A stretch of DNA of 64,000 nt. Source: JABDIP01 sp965237625 (GTDB lineage Bacteria > Pseudomonadota > Alphaproteobacteria > DSM-16000 > Inquilinaceae). Under the pieces are notes generated by a model. The model worked only from the letters and a program-made list of their open reading frames with translations, had not been told where the DNA came from and did not search any database. Positions 9,308 through 18,213 of this stretch are shown here, one piece after another. The position numbers were made by a program, and so were the translations under genes. Positions within the stretch are counted from its first letter, which is position 1. Every line of letters starts with the position of its first letter. The stretch covers positions 1 to 64,000 of the forward strand of contig CBDEGD010000016.1 of the NCBI GenBank assembly GCA_965237625.1, read 5' to 3'.

Positions 9308-10385
9308 TGCCTGGCGCCTGACCGAAGCGGATCTGAAGCCCCTGGCTCTCGGGGCGGCGTTGCTCGGTACCGGCGGCGGGGGCAGCCCCTATATCGGCAT
9401 GCTGAGGACACGGGAACTGATGCGCCGTGGCGCCGTCGTCGACGTGCTGCCGCTTGGGGCATTGCCGGACGATGCGCCGGTCGCCAGTGTCGGCGGGATC
9501 GGCGCGCCGGTGGTCGGGGTGGAGAAATTCGAGGAGGGCGAGGAGTGCCTGCGTGCTCTGCGTGCGCTGGAGGCGACGGTGGAGCGGCCCATGGCCGCGT
9601 TGATCGCCGCGGAGATCGGTGGCGCCAATTCCATGGAGCCGATGCTGACGGCGGCCCAGGCCGGCATCCCGGTGCTCGATGCCGACGGCATGGGCCGGGC
9701 CTTTCCCGAAGTCCAGATGACGACCTTCTTCATCTATGGCCAATCGCCCGCGCCGGCCGCGATCTCCGACGACAAGGGCAATACGATCGTCTTCAAGGAC
9801 ATCGTCGACATGTACTGGCTGGAGCGCTTCGCCCGGTCGGTCGCCGTCGACATGGGCGCCGGGGCGGGGCTGGCGACGGCGCCGATGCCGGCCGGATTCC
9901 TCGCCACCCATGCGATCCCGGACACGGTCACCCAGGCGCTTACCATCGGCCGGGCCATCGAGGATGCGCGCGCCCGTCGCCGGGATGTGGTCGACGCGGT
10001 GCTGACGGCCACCGGCGCCAAGCTGGTGTTCACCGGCAAGGTGGTCGATGTCCGCCGCGACCTGAAGGGCGGCTTCGCGGTCGGCGAGACGTTGCTGCAC
10101 GGTCTTCACGACCATAGCGGCGAAAGCGCGCGGATCGACATCCAGAACGAAAACCTGGTGTTCTGGCGTGACGGTGCGGTGGAGGTGACCGTGCCCGATC
10201 TGATCATCAACATCGAGCTGGATACCGGCGAGCCGATCACCACCGAGATGCTGCGCTACGGCCAGCATCTGGCGACCATCGCGATGCCGGCCCATGACCT
10301 GCTGCGCACCGAGCGGGCGTTGGAAGTCGTCGGCCCGGCCGCCTTCGGCTACCCCGAACTTGCCTATCAGCCATTGGCTGTCTGA
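9300..10385 (+). CDS. DUF917 family protein (S-methyl-thiohydantoin desulfurase-like), copy 1
   Basis: This 361-residue protein of Pfam DUF917 begins MSDAWRLTEADLKPLALG and contains the glycine-rich ALLGTGGGGSPYIG, the motif LDADGMGRAFPEVQM, and the C-terminal LDTGEPITTEMLRYGQ. The family has been linked to S-methyl-thiohydantoin desulfurase activity; I rely on memory of that naming and treat the reaction here as inference. The start at 9300 overlaps the HyuA-like stop by eight bases. It shares about the same motifs, in the same order, with the next gene, so the two arose by duplication. Confidence 0.82.
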   Translation: MSDAWRLTEADLKPLALGAALLGTGGGGSPYIGMLRTRELMRRGAVVDVLPLGALPDDAPVASVGGIGAPVVGVEKFEEGEECLRALRALEATVERPMAALIAAEIGGANSMEPMLTAAQAGIPVLDADGMGRAFPEVQMTTFFIYGQSPAPAAISDDKGNTIVFKDIVDMYWLERFARSVAVDMGAGAGLATAPMPAGFLATHAIPDTVTQALTIGRAIEDARARRRDVVDAVLTATGAKLVFTGKVVDVRRDLKGGFAVGETLLHGLHDHSGESARIDIQNENLVFWRDGAVEVTVPDLIINIELDTGEPITTEMLRYGQHLATIAMPAHDLLRTERALEVVGPAAFGYPELAYQPLAV

Positions 10386-10402
10386 CTTCGAGAGGAATAA
10401 CC

Positions 10403-11524
10403 ATGCGTTTGATCGACATCGATGACATGGACGACATCGCCATCGGCGGGGCCATTCTGGGCACCGGCGGCGGCGGCGATCCCTATGTGGGCAAGCTGAT
10501 GGCCAAGGAGGCGATCCGGCGCAACGCGCCGGTCCGGCTGGTCGACGTCGATCAACTGCCCGACGATGCCTGGATCGTGCCGGCCTGCATGATGGGCGCG
10601 CCGACGGTGATGACCGAGAAGCTGCCCCAGGGCGAAGAGATCGTCCTGGCATTCCGCAAGCTGGAGGAACTCCTGGGCGAACCGATCGGCGCCGTACTGT
10701 GTGCGGAGGCTGGCGGTCTCAACTCCACCACGCCGTTCATCGTGGCCGCGGAAACCGGCCTGCCGCTGGTCGATGGCGACGGCATGGGGCGGGCTTTTCC
10801 CGAACTGCAGATGGTCACCTTCACCCTGCACGGTGTCGCCGCCACGCCGATGGTGCTGGCCGACGACAAGGGCAATTCGATCATCCTCGATACCGTCGAC
10901 AACCTCTGGACCGAACGGCTGGCCCGGGCGGCGACCATCGAGATGGGCGGATCGGCCCTTCTGGCCTTCTATCCGATGCGCGGGGCCATTGCGAAGAAGG
11001 CCATCGTCAAGGGAACCCTGACTCTGGCGGCCGATCTCGGCCGGACCTTGCGCCGCAGCCGCGCCAAGCACGCCGATCCGGTCATCACCATGCAGGACCG
11101 TCTGGGCGCCTTCGCCCTGTTCCGGGGCCGCGTCCAGGATGTCGAGCGCCGGACCATCGGCGGCTTCGCCCGTGGTGAAACCGAGATCGAAGGGGTCGAC
11201 CAGTTCCGTGGGCGCACGCTTCGGCTCAGCTTCCAGAACGAGTTTCTGATCGCGTATCTGGACGATGAGCCGGTCGTGACCACGCCCGATCTGATCACGC
11301 TCCTCGACATCGACACCGGTGAGCCGATCACCACCGAGTCGCTGCGCTTCGGATTGCGGGTCGCGGCGCTGGCGATCCCCTGCAATCCGCAGTGGCGTAC
11401 GGCGGAGGGGCTGGAACTCGTCGGCCCGCGCTACTTCGGATATGACGTCGACTATCACCCGGTGGAGAAGGCGCTGCTCCGCGAACCACCGGCGGCACCG
11501 GTCGATACGGCAGGCGCGCCTTAG
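10403..11524 (+). CDS. DUF917 family protein (S-methyl-thiohydantoin desulfurase-like), copy 2
   Basis: This is the second DUF917 protein, 373 residues, 17 bases after the first, with GAGAGGAA as ribosome site. It keeps the family motifs ILGTGGGGDPYVG, VDGDGMGRAFPELQM and IDTGEPITTESLRFGL, but intervening residues differ widely from copy 1. The pair may act as two subunits of one enzyme or on related substrates. It is the last gene of the importer-HyuA-DUF917 operon; a hairpin follows six bases after the stop. Confidence 0.82.
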   Translation: MRLIDIDDMDDIAIGGAILGTGGGGDPYVGKLMAKEAIRRNAPVRLVDVDQLPDDAWIVPACMMGAPTVMTEKLPQGEEIVLAFRKLEELLGEPIGAVLCAEAGGLNSTTPFIVAAETGLPLVDGDGMGRAFPELQMVTFTLHGVAATPMVLADDKGNSIILDTVDNLWTERLARAATIEMGGSALLAFYPMRGAIAKKAIVKGTLTLAADLGRTLRRSRAKHADPVITMQDRLGAFALFRGRVQDVERRTIGGFARGETEIEGVDQFRGRTLRLSFQNEFLIAYLDDEPVVTTPDLITLLDIDTGEPITTESLRFGLRVAALAIPCNPQWRTAEGLELVGPRYFGYDVDYHPVEKALLREPPAAPVDTAGAP

Positions 11525-11529
11525 GCTCT

Positions 11530-11553
11530 ACCGGCGAATTCGGCGCCGGTTTC
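11530..11553 (+). terminator. Putative terminator hairpin after DUF917 copy 2
   Basis: A seven-pair stem (accggcg with cgccggt, loop aattcgg) lies just after the stop of the operon and is followed by only three T residues. The short T run makes intrinsic termination uncertain. Confidence 0.4.
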
Positions 11554-11616
11554 CCGGCAGCAGGCTCGCCAGATCTCAGAGTCTCTCAATCTGACAATCC
11601 GCTTGCACATTTGGCG

Positions 11617-12363
11617 TCAGTAGGTCGCCCGTCCGCCGGACAGGTCGAAAGTGCTGCCGGTAGAGAAGCTGTTTTCGGCCGATGCGAGCCAGGCGATCAT
11701 CGCCGCCGCCTCGTCGAGTTCGAGAAATCGGCCGCGCGGGATCTTTGAGAGCATGTAGTCGATATGCTGCTGGGTAATCTGCTCGAAGATCCGGGTGCGG
11801 GCGGCCGCGGGCGTCACGCAATTGACCGCAACGTTCACATCGGCAAGTTCTTTGCCGAGGGATTTGGTCAATCCGATAACGCCCGCCTTCGATGCGGAAT
11901 AGGCCGATGCATTGGGATTGCCTTCCTTGCCCGCTACCGAAGCGATGTTGACGATGCGGCCGTAATTCTGCACCCGCATGGTGGCGACCACTGCCTTGTT
12001 GACGTGGAAGGTGCCGAGCAGGTTGATCTCCACGACCCGGCGGAATTCCTCGACCGAATAATCGGCGACGGTGGCGTTCGACCCGGCGATGCCCGCCGAA
12101 TTGACCACGACGTCGACCCGGCCGCATTCCGACATGGTCCGCGCGAAGGCAGTCTCGACGCTGACCCAGTCGGCGACGTCGACCTCGATGGCCAGGGCGC
12201 CGACGCCGAGCGCCGCGGCGGTTTCCCGCGCCAGGGGCAGATCCATATCCCAGAGCGCCACCCGCGCGCCACTGTGTCCGAGCCGTTCGGCCACCGCACG
12301 GCCGATCCCCTGGGCGCCCCCGGTGACGACCGCGACTTGGCCGCTGAAGTCCAATTGGTTCAT
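11617..12363 (-). CDS. SDR family oxidoreductase (FabG-like)
   Basis: This is a short-chain dehydrogenase/reductase of 248 residues that uses NAD(P)H. It has the cofactor motif VTGGAQGIG, the structural NSAG motif, and the catalytic Ser with Tyr-x-x-x-Lys seen as SAYSASKAG. The C-terminus GSTFDLSGGRATY is typical of the family. Asp at the end of strand two (WDMD) suggests preference for NAD. ATG 12363 is chosen because family homology begins at LDFSGQVAVVTG; the frame runs further upstream. It faces the DUF917 operon tail to tail and may or may not belong to that pathway. The substrate is unknown. Confidence 0.88.
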   Translation of the reverse strand: MNQLDFSGQVAVVTGGAQGIGRAVAERLGHSGARVALWDMDLPLARETAAALGVGALAIEVDVADWVSVETAFARTMSECGRVDVVVNSAGIAGSNATVADYSVEEFRRVVEINLLGTFHVNKAVVATMRVQNYGRIVNIASVAGKEGNPNASAYSASKAGVIGLTKSLGKELADVNVAVNCVTPAAARTRIFEQITQQHIDYMLSKIPRGRFLELDEAAAMIAWLASAENSFSTGSTFDLSGGRATY

Positions 12364-12742
12364 GGTTGCAGCCTTCCCTGTAGTTCGATAATTCTCGTTG
12401 CGCAGCCAAGCGATCGAAGGCGACGGCCGCAACTCAAAAGATGCCGATCACTATCTGCCGCATGAACGACAATACATGTGGCAGGACCAGCCCGCTGGTT
12501 GGCATGCTAATCGGACCGGCGCCAATCACGGTTCCAAATTTCATCCCATGACAAAATTGGACTGGCGTCGATTTCCCCCAACGTCGTCAGGCGGCGCTTC
12601 GGACGGTCAGAGCAGACAATATGCGGACTCCTCGATTCATTGAATGCTACGATGTAGTTAGATCGTCTGGGTTGCGCCCGGTGGGTTGCGCTTAAATGGT
12701 GCTGCGACCTGTCGGCAGCCAAGCGACCCAGACAATGATGGT
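12364..12742. other. Intergenic region, no gene seen
   Basis: These 379 bases separate two divergent genes (the SDR and the type I secretion ABC protein) and must hold both promoters. I see no convincing coding frame, RNA gene or strong symmetry. Confidence 0.4.
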
Positions 12743-14470
12743 ATGGGGCGATCGGTGAGCGATTCAAAACGGTCAGAACTCGGGCAGGCTTTCTCCGCAT
12801 GTAGCGGATCGTTGATGATGACGGGCTTTTTCAGCTTCTTCATCAACATGCTGATGCTGACGGCTCCCCTCTACATGCTGCAGATCTATGACCGGGTGCT
12901 GACCAGTCGCAGTGACGCCACTTTGATCGCGATCACCGTGCTTGCCGGCTCTCTGCTGGTGATCATGGGGGTGCTCGATTTAGTGCGTTCGAGGGTTTTG
13001 GTTCGGGTCGGCAATCGGATCGATCAGCAGCTGAACGCCAGGGTGTTCGCCGCCGTCTTTGCCCGCATGGTGCGTGGCGTTCGGTCCGAGCGGTCGCTGG
13101 CGCTGCGGGATTTGGATTCGGTTCGACAGTTCCTGACTGGTCCGGGGCCGTTCGCATTCTTCGACGCGCCCTGGGTACCGTTCTATATCGGCGTGGTGTA
13201 CCTGTTTCACCCGATCCTCGGATTCATCGCATTGGGTGGTGCGGTGTTCCTATTCATGCTGGCGCTGTTGAGCGAGGTGCTGACCCGCAATCCGCTGCAG
13301 ACAGCAGGGGCGGAGGTCGCTTCGGCATACGCTTTCGCCGACGCCAGCCTGCGCAATGCCGAGCCGTTGGAGGCCATGGGCATGCTCGAAGGGCTGCGCC
13401 GGCGCTGGGCCTCACAGCATGGCCGCGGCCTCGCTCTGCAGGCCCGCGCCAGCGACCGGGCCGGCATGCTGACCGCCACGTCGAAGGTGGCGCGGATGTT
13501 CCTTCAGGTGGCGATCCTGGGCGCCGGTGCGGCGCTGGCGATCCGGCAGGAGATCACCCCGGGCGTCATGATCGCGGCGTCGATCCTGATGGGCCGTGCG
13601 CTGGCCCCGGTGGAGCAGGCGATCGGTTCATGGCGACAATTCGTCGGCGCCCGAACCTCCTATCGCCGCCTGCGCAATTTGCTCGACGATAGCCCGGTCT
13701 CACAGCAACGCCTGCAACTTCCAGCCGCCACCGGGCGTATTGAACTGGAAAATGTGGTCGCCGCCCCGCCGGGGGCGAAAAAGCCGGTACTCAAAGGCAT
13801 ATCCTTCACGCTGATGCCCGGTGAGGCGCTGGGTGTGATCGGACCCAGCGCGGTAGGCAAATCGACCCTGGCGCGCGTGCTGGTGGGCGTGTGGCCGACT
13901 AATGCCGGCGCTGTACGGCTGGACGGCGCCGAGATTCAGCATTGGGACCGGGAGGCCCTAGGGCCGCAGATCGGCTATCTGCCGCAAGATGTTGAGCTGT
14001 TCGGCGGCAGCGTGACGGAAAACATCTCTCGACTCTACCCCGATCCACCGGATGAGGCGGTCGTGGCGGCGGCCCAGCTGGCCGGAGTCCACGAAATGGT
14101 GCTCGGCTTCCCGGATGGTTATGAGACCCAGATCGGTGACGATGGTGGATTTCTGTCCGGCGGCCAACGGCAGCGGGTCGGCTTGGCGCGGGCGTTGTAT
14201 GGGCCGCCAGCGCTTGTGGTCTTGGACGAACCAAATTCGAACCTCGATAACGCCGGCGATCAGGCCCTGATGAAGGCGATCCTCGCCCTCAAGCAGTGCG
14301 GCACGACCGTTATCGTAATGGCCCACCGACCAAGCGCGATTGCCGCCGTCGACAAGATCCTCATGCTCAATGACGGGCGGGTAGCGGCGTTTGGGCCGAA
14401 GGACGAGGTGCTGTCCAAGGTCACCCAATTGACCCCGGCATCGCTCGGTGCTGGCACCGGTGGTGACTAA
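12743..14470 (+). CDS. Type I secretion system ABC permease/ATPase, PrtD family
   Basis: This is an inner-membrane exporter subunit that fuses a membrane domain and an ATPase and works with an HlyD-type adaptor and TolC. About 575 residues. Hydrophobic helices begin at FFSFFINMLMLTAPLYMLQIYDRV, a hallmark of PrtD/RsaD-like proteins. The ATPase half has Walker A GPSAVGKS, signature LSGGQRQRV and Walker B LVVLDEPNSNLD, where PNSNLD is typical of the PrtD family. There is no N-terminal C39 peptidase domain, so substrates are likely RTX-type proteins with C-terminal signals. The start is uncertain; GTG 12755 is an alternative. No secreted substrate gene is visible nearby. Confidence 0.9.
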   Translation: MGRSVSDSKRSELGQAFSACSGSLMMTGFFSFFINMLMLTAPLYMLQIYDRVLTSRSDATLIAITVLAGSLLVIMGVLDLVRSRVLVRVGNRIDQQLNARVFAAVFARMVRGVRSERSLALRDLDSVRQFLTGPGPFAFFDAPWVPFYIGVVYLFHPILGFIALGGAVFLFMLALLSEVLTRNPLQTAGAEVASAYAFADASLRNAEPLEAMGMLEGLRRRWASQHGRGLALQARASDRAGMLTATSKVARMFLQVAILGAGAALAIRQEITPGVMIAASILMGRALAPVEQAIGSWRQFVGARTSYRRLRNLLDDSPVSQQRLQLPAATGRIELENVVAAPPGAKKPVLKGISFTLMPGEALGVIGPSAVGKSTLARVLVGVWPTNAGAVRLDGAEIQHWDREALGPQIGYLPQDVELFGGSVTENISRLYPDPPDEAVVAAAQLAGVHEMVLGFPDGYETQIGDDGGFLSGGQRQRVGLARALYGPPALVVLDEPNSNLDNAGDQALMKAILALKQCGTTVIVMAHRPSAIAAVDKILMLNDGRVAAFGPKDEVLSKVTQLTPASLGAGTGGD

Positions 14471-14476
14471 GGCTGG

Positions 14477-14498
14477 GCGGCACCCGGTCGGTTGCCGC
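14477..14498. terminator. Hairpin between convergent secretion genes
   Basis: A six-pair stem (gcggca with tgccgc) with a ten-base loop fills most of the 36-base gap between the convergent ABC exporter and HlyD genes. No T run follows on either side, so intrinsic termination is only a possibility. Confidence 0.3.
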
Positions 14499-14506
14499 GC
14501 AGCGGA

Positions 14507-15817
14507 TCAATCTTCCCTGAACACGTGTGCCAGGCTGTCGGTGAGCGGCTTCAACAGATAACTCAGCGCGGTCCGCTCGCCGGTCTGGATGAAGACCTCC
14601 GCCGGCATCCCCGGGATCAGGATCAGCCCGTCATCCAAACGGTCCAGCTCACTTTCCGGAATGCGGACGCTCACCTGATAATAGGGCATCCCGTTCACCT
14701 GATCGATCAGACGGTCCGCCGAGGCGGCGTAGACGCTGCCGTTCAGCTCCGGCGTGGTGCGGGTATTGAAGGCGGACAGCCGGACGACCGCGTCCAGCCC
14801 GGCGGCGATCTTGTCGATGTCCTGCGGTGCGACCTGGGCCTCGACGACCAGTTCATCCTCGTCCGGTACGATGTCCATGAGAGGCTGGCCCGGCGTGACC
14901 ACGCCGCCGACCGTATGCACGCCCAGCCCGACCACGGAGCCGGCTTTCGGCGCGCGAATGTCGAGGCGTATCAATTCGTCCGCTGCGGCGGCCCGACGCT
15001 GTTCAAGGTCGAAGATCTGGGCCTGCACATCGCGAAGCTGCTCGACCGCCTGCTCTACGAAATTCCGCTGCAACTGGATGACCTGCAGCCTGGTCTCGCC
15101 GATCTGGGTGCCGACACGCGCGATCTCCGCGATATGCTCTCCGACTTCGCCGTTCAGGCGCTCGGCGGCGCGCTGGAGTTCGAGGACCCGGGTGCGTGGC
15201 GCGTAGCCCTGCCGGTACAACCGCTCCAACCCTTCCAACTCTTCGCCCAGCAGTGCAATCTGCCGCTCCTTGGCGGTTTGCTGGGCTTCTACGCCTTGGG
15301 TTTGGTCGCCAAGCTGGGCAACGCGCTGTATCAGGATTTCGGTCTCGCCATCCAATGCCTGCTGGCGCGCCTTGAACAGCTCGATCTGCCCATTGAGGAT
15401 GTCCGCAGTGGCGGGTTCGGCGGCCCGCTCTGTCAGGCTGGCCGATACCTCCATGGAGTCGAGGCCGTCACGCTCGGCGGCCAACCGCGCGGCCTGTGCA
15501 TGAAGCAGGTCAAGCCGGCCGTCGATAATCCTCAGCGTTGCCTTGGCGCGGGTGTCGTCGAGCCGGATCAGCAGCTGTCCGGCCTCGACCGCCTCATTGT
15601 CCCGGACCAACAGTTCGGAAACGATGCCGCCTTCCAGATGCTGGACGGTCTGCCGCTTGAGTGAGCCGGCCACGACGGCGGGCGCGATCACCGCCCCGCT
15701 CAACTTCGCCACCGCCGCCCAGGTGCCCAGCCCGCCAAACAACACCAGGACGACAGCCAAACCGAAAAGGATATAGGGCTTGGCGGTGCCCGCGGGCCGA
15801 ATTGCCGGTTCAGTCAT
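14507..15817 (-). CDS. HlyD family type I secretion periplasmic adaptor
   Basis: This is the membrane fusion protein that bridges the inner-membrane ABC exporter and outer-membrane TolC, 436 residues. One N-terminal membrane segment (YILFGLAVVLVLFGGLGTWA) is followed by the lipoyl half-motif QTVQHLEGGIVSEL, a long coiled coil (roughly residues 90-280), the second half IRAPKAGSVVGLGVHTVGG and the C-terminal beta-barrel. These match PrtE/LapC-type adaptors. It is the natural partner of the ABC protein at 12743, yet it lies on the opposite strand, ending 36 bases from it; normally the two are co-transcribed. Confidence 0.92.
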   Translation of the reverse strand: MTEPAIRPAGTAKPYILFGLAVVLVLFGGLGTWAAVAKLSGAVIAPAVVAGSLKRQTVQHLEGGIVSELLVRDNEAVEAGQLLIRLDDTRAKATLRIIDGRLDLLHAQAARLAAERDGLDSMEVSASLTERAAEPATADILNGQIELFKARQQALDGETEILIQRVAQLGDQTQGVEAQQTAKERQIALLGEELEGLERLYRQGYAPRTRVLELQRAAERLNGEVGEHIAEIARVGTQIGETRLQVIQLQRNFVEQAVEQLRDVQAQIFDLEQRRAAAADELIRLDIRAPKAGSVVGLGVHTVGGVVTPGQPLMDIVPDEDELVVEAQVAPQDIDKIAAGLDAVVRLSAFNTRTTPELNGSVYAASADRLIDQVNGMPYYQVSVRIPESELDRLDDGLILIPGMPAEVFIQTGERTALSYLLKPLTDSLAHVFRED

Positions 15818-15999
15818 AGGTTCCCCATTTCACAGGCATATCGCCTCTCAAAGGGAGCCGCCTCCGAGTTGGAACACGAAATTTGTCTTCCGGTCAGGAT
15901 CCGGCCACCACCGTGAGATGATCATCTTACCGTGTCGCATATCGATGGGTCATGCCAAATCGAGACTTGGGCCGGGCGGTTCAACCCCTCATGGCGAGT

Positions 16000-16752
16000 C
16001 TACAGGCTGTTGCTGTGTTGGATTGAAGAACCGATCTCACCGGCCAGTTCGATCAGCTTCTTGCCCAGGGATCTGCGGCGTTTCGAGTCGAACCGGCGTA
16101 TTGATCCGATCGTGCCGACGCTGAAGACGGCGCCGAGCTTATCGATCTGCACCGGTGCGGCGACGCTTGAGACGCCGACTTCTATCTCCTCGACGCATTC
16201 GGCGAAGCCCGCCTTGCGAATATCCAGGAACTCGCTCTCGAGCGCCTCCCGGGTCGTACGGGTATGCTCGGTGTACGGCTTCATGGGGCCGTTCAGGATC
16301 AACTCGCAAAATTGACCGTCGGCGAAGGCGGCAATGGCCTTCGAGCAGGAACAGGCATGCATGGGCCGATTGCCCAGGCCCGGATGAATATAGGAAATCG
16401 ACGGGTCGGCCGGCGTCTCCACATGGATGATGCCGACACCGTTCTTGCGAAAACGTGAGAGGAATACGGCCTCTCCGAAGTCGATGGCGGCCTCCTTCAG
16501 GGCCGGCGCCGTCACGCCGCGCACATCCGCATCGGTCTTCGCCAGCAGCGCGATGCGCACCAGCCTGTCGCCGATGACAAATCGGGATTTGGACTCCGGA
16601 TTGTCCAGCAGACGCCGTTCCGCCAACATCTGCAGCTGGCGATAGCAGGTCGGCAGCGGCAGGCCCGTCATCTCCCGAAGATCCGAGGCGGAGACTGGAC
16701 GGCCGGCAATCGCGATGGCTTCAAGAACGGATACAAGGCGGTCAAGCAGCAT
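16000..16752 (-). CDS. IclR family transcriptional regulator
   Basis: This is a 250-residue regulator with an N-terminal winged helix (LVSVLEAIAIAGRPVSASDLREMTGLPLPTCYRQLQML) and a C-terminal IclR effector domain that includes RPMHACSCSKAIAAF. It is divergent from the selenium-binding-protein operon at 16845, with 92 bases between the starts. It most likely senses a substrate or product of that operon. The effector is unknown. Confidence 0.9.
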   Translation of the reverse strand: MLLDRLVSVLEAIAIAGRPVSASDLREMTGLPLPTCYRQLQMLAERRLLDNPESKSRFVIGDRLVRIALLAKTDADVRGVTAPALKEAAIDFGEAVFLSRFRKNGVGIIHVETPADPSISYIHPGLGNRPMHACSCSKAIAAFADGQFCELILNGPMKPYTEHTRTTREALESEFLDIRKAGFAECVEEIEVGVSSVAAPVQIDKLGAVFSVGTIGSIRRFDSKRRRSLGKKLIELAGEIGSSIQHSNSL

Positions 16753-16778
16753 GCTTGGATTCTCACTTTACAGAATAT

Positions 16779-16797
16779 TTTATCACTCTACGATAAA
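16779..16797. promoter_or_regulatory. Candidate IclR operator (TTTATC-N7-GATAAA)
   Basis: A perfect six-base inverted repeat with a seven-base spacer sits between the divergent IclR gene and the selenium-binding-protein operon, in a locally AT-rich stretch. Position and spacing fit a dimeric regulator site; binding is inference. Confidence 0.45.
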
Positions 16798-16844
16798 CGA
16801 CAGGACAGGGCAATTTATTGCCGCCCCTCATTCCGGAGAGCCAG

Positions 16845-18200
16845 ATGACTGACCTACCCTGCTGCGGGCCCGGCTATGCCTCTCCGGCGGAGGCGATGAA
16901 GGCGCCGCGCGAAAAGCTGCTCTATACCATCGCGATCTATGTCGGCACGGGCATTCAGAAGCCCGACTATCTGGCGACCATCGATGCCGATCCGGACAGC
17001 CCGACCTACTCCCAGGTCATCGGCCGGTGCGAGATGCCGGGTATCGGCGACGAGTTGCACCACATGGGCTGGAACGCCTGCTCTTCCTGCCATGGCGATG
17101 GCGATATGGAGCGGCGCTATCTGATCGTGCCGGGTGTCCGCAGCTCGAACCTGCATATCGTCGATTGCGGGGCGGATCCGAGAAACCCGACGATCCACAA
17201 GGTGATCTCCGGCGACGAGATCAAGGCGAAGACCGATCTGTCGGCGCCGCATACCGTGCATTGCCTGGGGTCCGACATCATCATCTCGATGCTGGGCGAC
17301 GCCAAGGGCGAGGCGCCGGGCGGGTTCCTGCATCTCAACAAGGATTTCGAGATCGTCGGCCGTTGGGAGAACGATCTGGGCGGGATGAAGTTCAACTATG
17401 ATTTCTGGTACCAGCCGCGCCACAACGTGATGGTGTCCAGCGAGTGGGCGGCCCCCAACACCTTCATGCCGGGCTTCGATCTGGAAGAGGTCGGTCTGCT
17501 GAAATACGGCCGCGAAATCCACTTCTGGGACTTCGAGAAGAAGCGGGTGGAGAACAGTGTCTATCTGGGCGAGGACGGGCTGGTGCCGCTGGAGGTCCGC
17601 TTCCACCACGATCCGGACTCGACCCACGGATTCGTCGGCGCGGCGATGTCGTCCAACATCATCCACTGGTACAAAAAAGACCAAGAGTGGATCGTCGAGA
17701 AAATCATCGACGTCGAGAACGAAAAGCACCCGGAATGGCCGATCCCCCTGCCGGGGTTGATCACCGTCATCCTGATCTCGATGGATGACCGGTTCCTGTA
17801 TTTCTGCAACTGGCTGCACGGGGATATCCGCCAGTACGATATCACCGATCCCGATAACCCGAAAATGTCCGGGCAGGTCTGGATGGGCGGGCTGCTGAGA
17901 CGTGCGCCGACGGTCAACGGGGTGGATATCGCCGGCGGTCCGCAGATGATCCAGCTCAGCCTCGACGGCAAGCGACTCTATGTGACCACGTCGCTGTTTT
18001 CGACCTGGGACAATCAGTTCTATCCGGAGATCCGTCACAAGGGCGGGGTGATGCTGATGGTGGATTGCAACACCGAACAGGGCGGTATGGAGATCAACAA
18101 GGATTTCATCGTCGACTTCGGAAAAGAGCCGGGCGGCCCGGCACGATGCCATGAGACCCGCTATCCCGGCGGCGACTGCACCTCCGATATCTGGATTTAG
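16845..18200 (+). CDS. Selenium-binding protein SBP56 family (methanethiol oxidase-like)
   Basis: This is a 451-residue protein of the SBP56 family. The signature HHMGWNACSSCHGD is clear, and GGFLHLNKDFEIVGRWE, MVSSEWAAPNTFMPGF and SHDPDS-like FHHDPDSTHGF also match the family. Bacterial and human relatives include methanethiol oxidase, which converts methanethiol to formaldehyde, hydrogen sulfide and peroxide and needs copper. No export signal is seen, unlike the periplasmic MtoX of methylotrophs. ATG 16845 has GGAG eight bases upstream. It leads a three-gene unit with a CoA-binding protein and a ferredoxin, under a divergent IclR regulator. Confidence 0.88.
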   Translation: MTDLPCCGPGYASPAEAMKAPREKLLYTIAIYVGTGIQKPDYLATIDADPDSPTYSQVIGRCEMPGIGDELHHMGWNACSSCHGDGDMERRYLIVPGVRSSNLHIVDCGADPRNPTIHKVISGDEIKAKTDLSAPHTVHCLGSDIIISMLGDAKGEAPGGFLHLNKDFEIVGRWENDLGGMKFNYDFWYQPRHNVMVSSEWAAPNTFMPGFDLEEVGLLKYGREIHFWDFEKKRVENSVYLGEDGLVPLEVRFHHDPDSTHGFVGAAMSSNIIHWYKKDQEWIVEKIIDVENEKHPEWPIPLPGLITVILISMDDRFLYFCNWLHGDIRQYDITDPDNPKMSGQVWMGGLLRRAPTVNGVDIAGGPQMIQLSLDGKRLYVTTSLFSTWDNQFYPEIRHKGGVMLMVDCNTEQGGMEINKDFIVDFGKEPGGPARCHETRYPGGDCTSDIWI

Positions 18201-18213
18201 GGAGAACGCACCG

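Noticed and set aside
12398..12643. Small plus-strand gene between the SDR and secretion ABC genes
   Set aside because: The 81-codon frame has no ribosome site or family features and overlaps the promoter region.
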